A stretch of 64,000 nt of DNA from positions 428,226 through 492,225 of the forward strand of contig NZ_LGRA01000021.1 in assembly GCF_003116095.1 (NCBI RefSeq), in the 5' to 3' direction. Below, piece by piece: positions 63,938 through 64,000 of the stretch. The notes under the pieces are model-generated. The model made no database searches. It had not been told where the DNA came from and was given only the letters and a program-made list of their open reading frames with translations. Within the stretch, counting starts at the first letter, position 1, and the number at the start of each line of letters is the position of its first letter. The DNA is from Azospirillum sp. TSO35-2. GTDB taxonomy: Bacteria; Pseudomonadota; Alphaproteobacteria; Azospirillales; Azospirillaceae. The position numbers and the translations under genes are program-made.

Positions 63938-63952
63938 GGGAAGGGAGGGGGC
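63911..63952. repeat. GCCCCCTCCC/GGGAGGGGGC inverted repeat at the flavoprotein start
   Basis: GCCCCCTCCC (63911-63920) and GGGAGGGGGC (63943-63952) form a hairpin that contains the ATG used as the flavoprotein start. It resembles the CCCTCTCCC repeat family. It could restrict translation, or indicate that the true start lies downstream. Confidence 0.6.
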
Positions 63953-63980
63953 AAGAGCGGCAACCGGTGAGCGCCTGTCC

Positions 63981-64000
63981 TCAGTCCTCGTAATCCTGGT
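63981..64000 (-). CDS. Possible 3' end of an unidentified minus-strand gene
   Basis: On the minus strand the last bases read Gln-Asp-Tyr-Glu-Asp followed by TGA (63981-63983). This is compatible with the end of a gene entering the window, but five codons cannot show it. Confidence 0.25.

Overview
The window is high-GC (roughly 70 percent), gene-dense DNA from an alphaproteobacterium, most likely Azospirillum or a close Rhodospirillales relative. This rests on gene content and order rather than on any search: bolA, J-domain protein, cobS and cobT together; mutM, ech, rpsT and dnaA together; a RegB/RegA redox two-component pair; and an exopolysaccharide locus. It reads as chromosomal.

Layout. 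1-12.1 kb: the end of a DUF2889 gene, a ribbon-helix-helix regulator, BolA, a J-domain protein, cobaltochelatase CobS and CobT, a membrane class III cyclase, an exported M48 protease, a thermonuclease-like protein overlapping a cytochrome c, and proline iminopeptidase. 12.2-18.2 kb: mutM, a secreted protein, enoyl-CoA hydratase, rpsT with a clear sigma-70 promoter and terminator, dnaA, and a REC-GGDEF protein. 18.3-25.2 kb: a polyamine-type binding protein and ATPase with no permeases, a Tim44-like protein, an S4 protein and an SUV3-like helicase. 25.5-31.2 kb: a Spy/CpxP-like protein divergent from an OmpR-type regulator and kinase, then PBP1A. 31.3-35.5 kb: a type VI secretion remnant, tssL, short tssM and tagF. 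35.5-40.9 kb: an ABC-2 exporter, RegBA, a DUF2892 protein, an antitoxin with a broken toxin, and a Crp/Fnr regulator. 41.2-52.6 kb: an exopolysaccharide locus (tyrosine autokinase, flippase, nucleotide-sugar dehydrogenase, epimerase, GDP-fucose synthase, three glycosyltransferases). 52.6-64 kb: a lipoprotein adenosine deaminase of ADGF type, a TPR/arginine-methyltransferase-like fusion, a radical SAM protein, an exostosin-like glycosyltransferase, a TPR/fucosyltransferase-like fusion, ahcY and a flavoprotein.

The most unusual genes are two TPR fusions. One couples TPRs to a PRMT7/PRMT9-like methyltransferase fold and the other couples TPRs to a GT11-like domain; the latter lies about 10 kb from a GDP-L-fucose synthase gene. 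They suggest protein or surface modification by large TPR-guided enzymes, but this is inference.

Intergenic DNA is rich in palindromes. One family is built from CACGGAT units (12.2 and 62.5 kb), one has CCCTCTCCC/GGGAGAGGG arms (5.6, 19.5, 28.7 and 43.5 kb, with a relative at 63.9 kb), and one has CCCACCTAACCTCCCCC arms (22.6 and 47.8 kb). A decamer, GTAAGGATAC, recurs in three gaps. Candidate operators lie upstream of the ribbon-helix-helix gene, in the Spy/response-regulator gap (GTAAC-N5-GTAAC, resembling a CpxR box) and upstream of ahcY (18-bp perfect palindrome).
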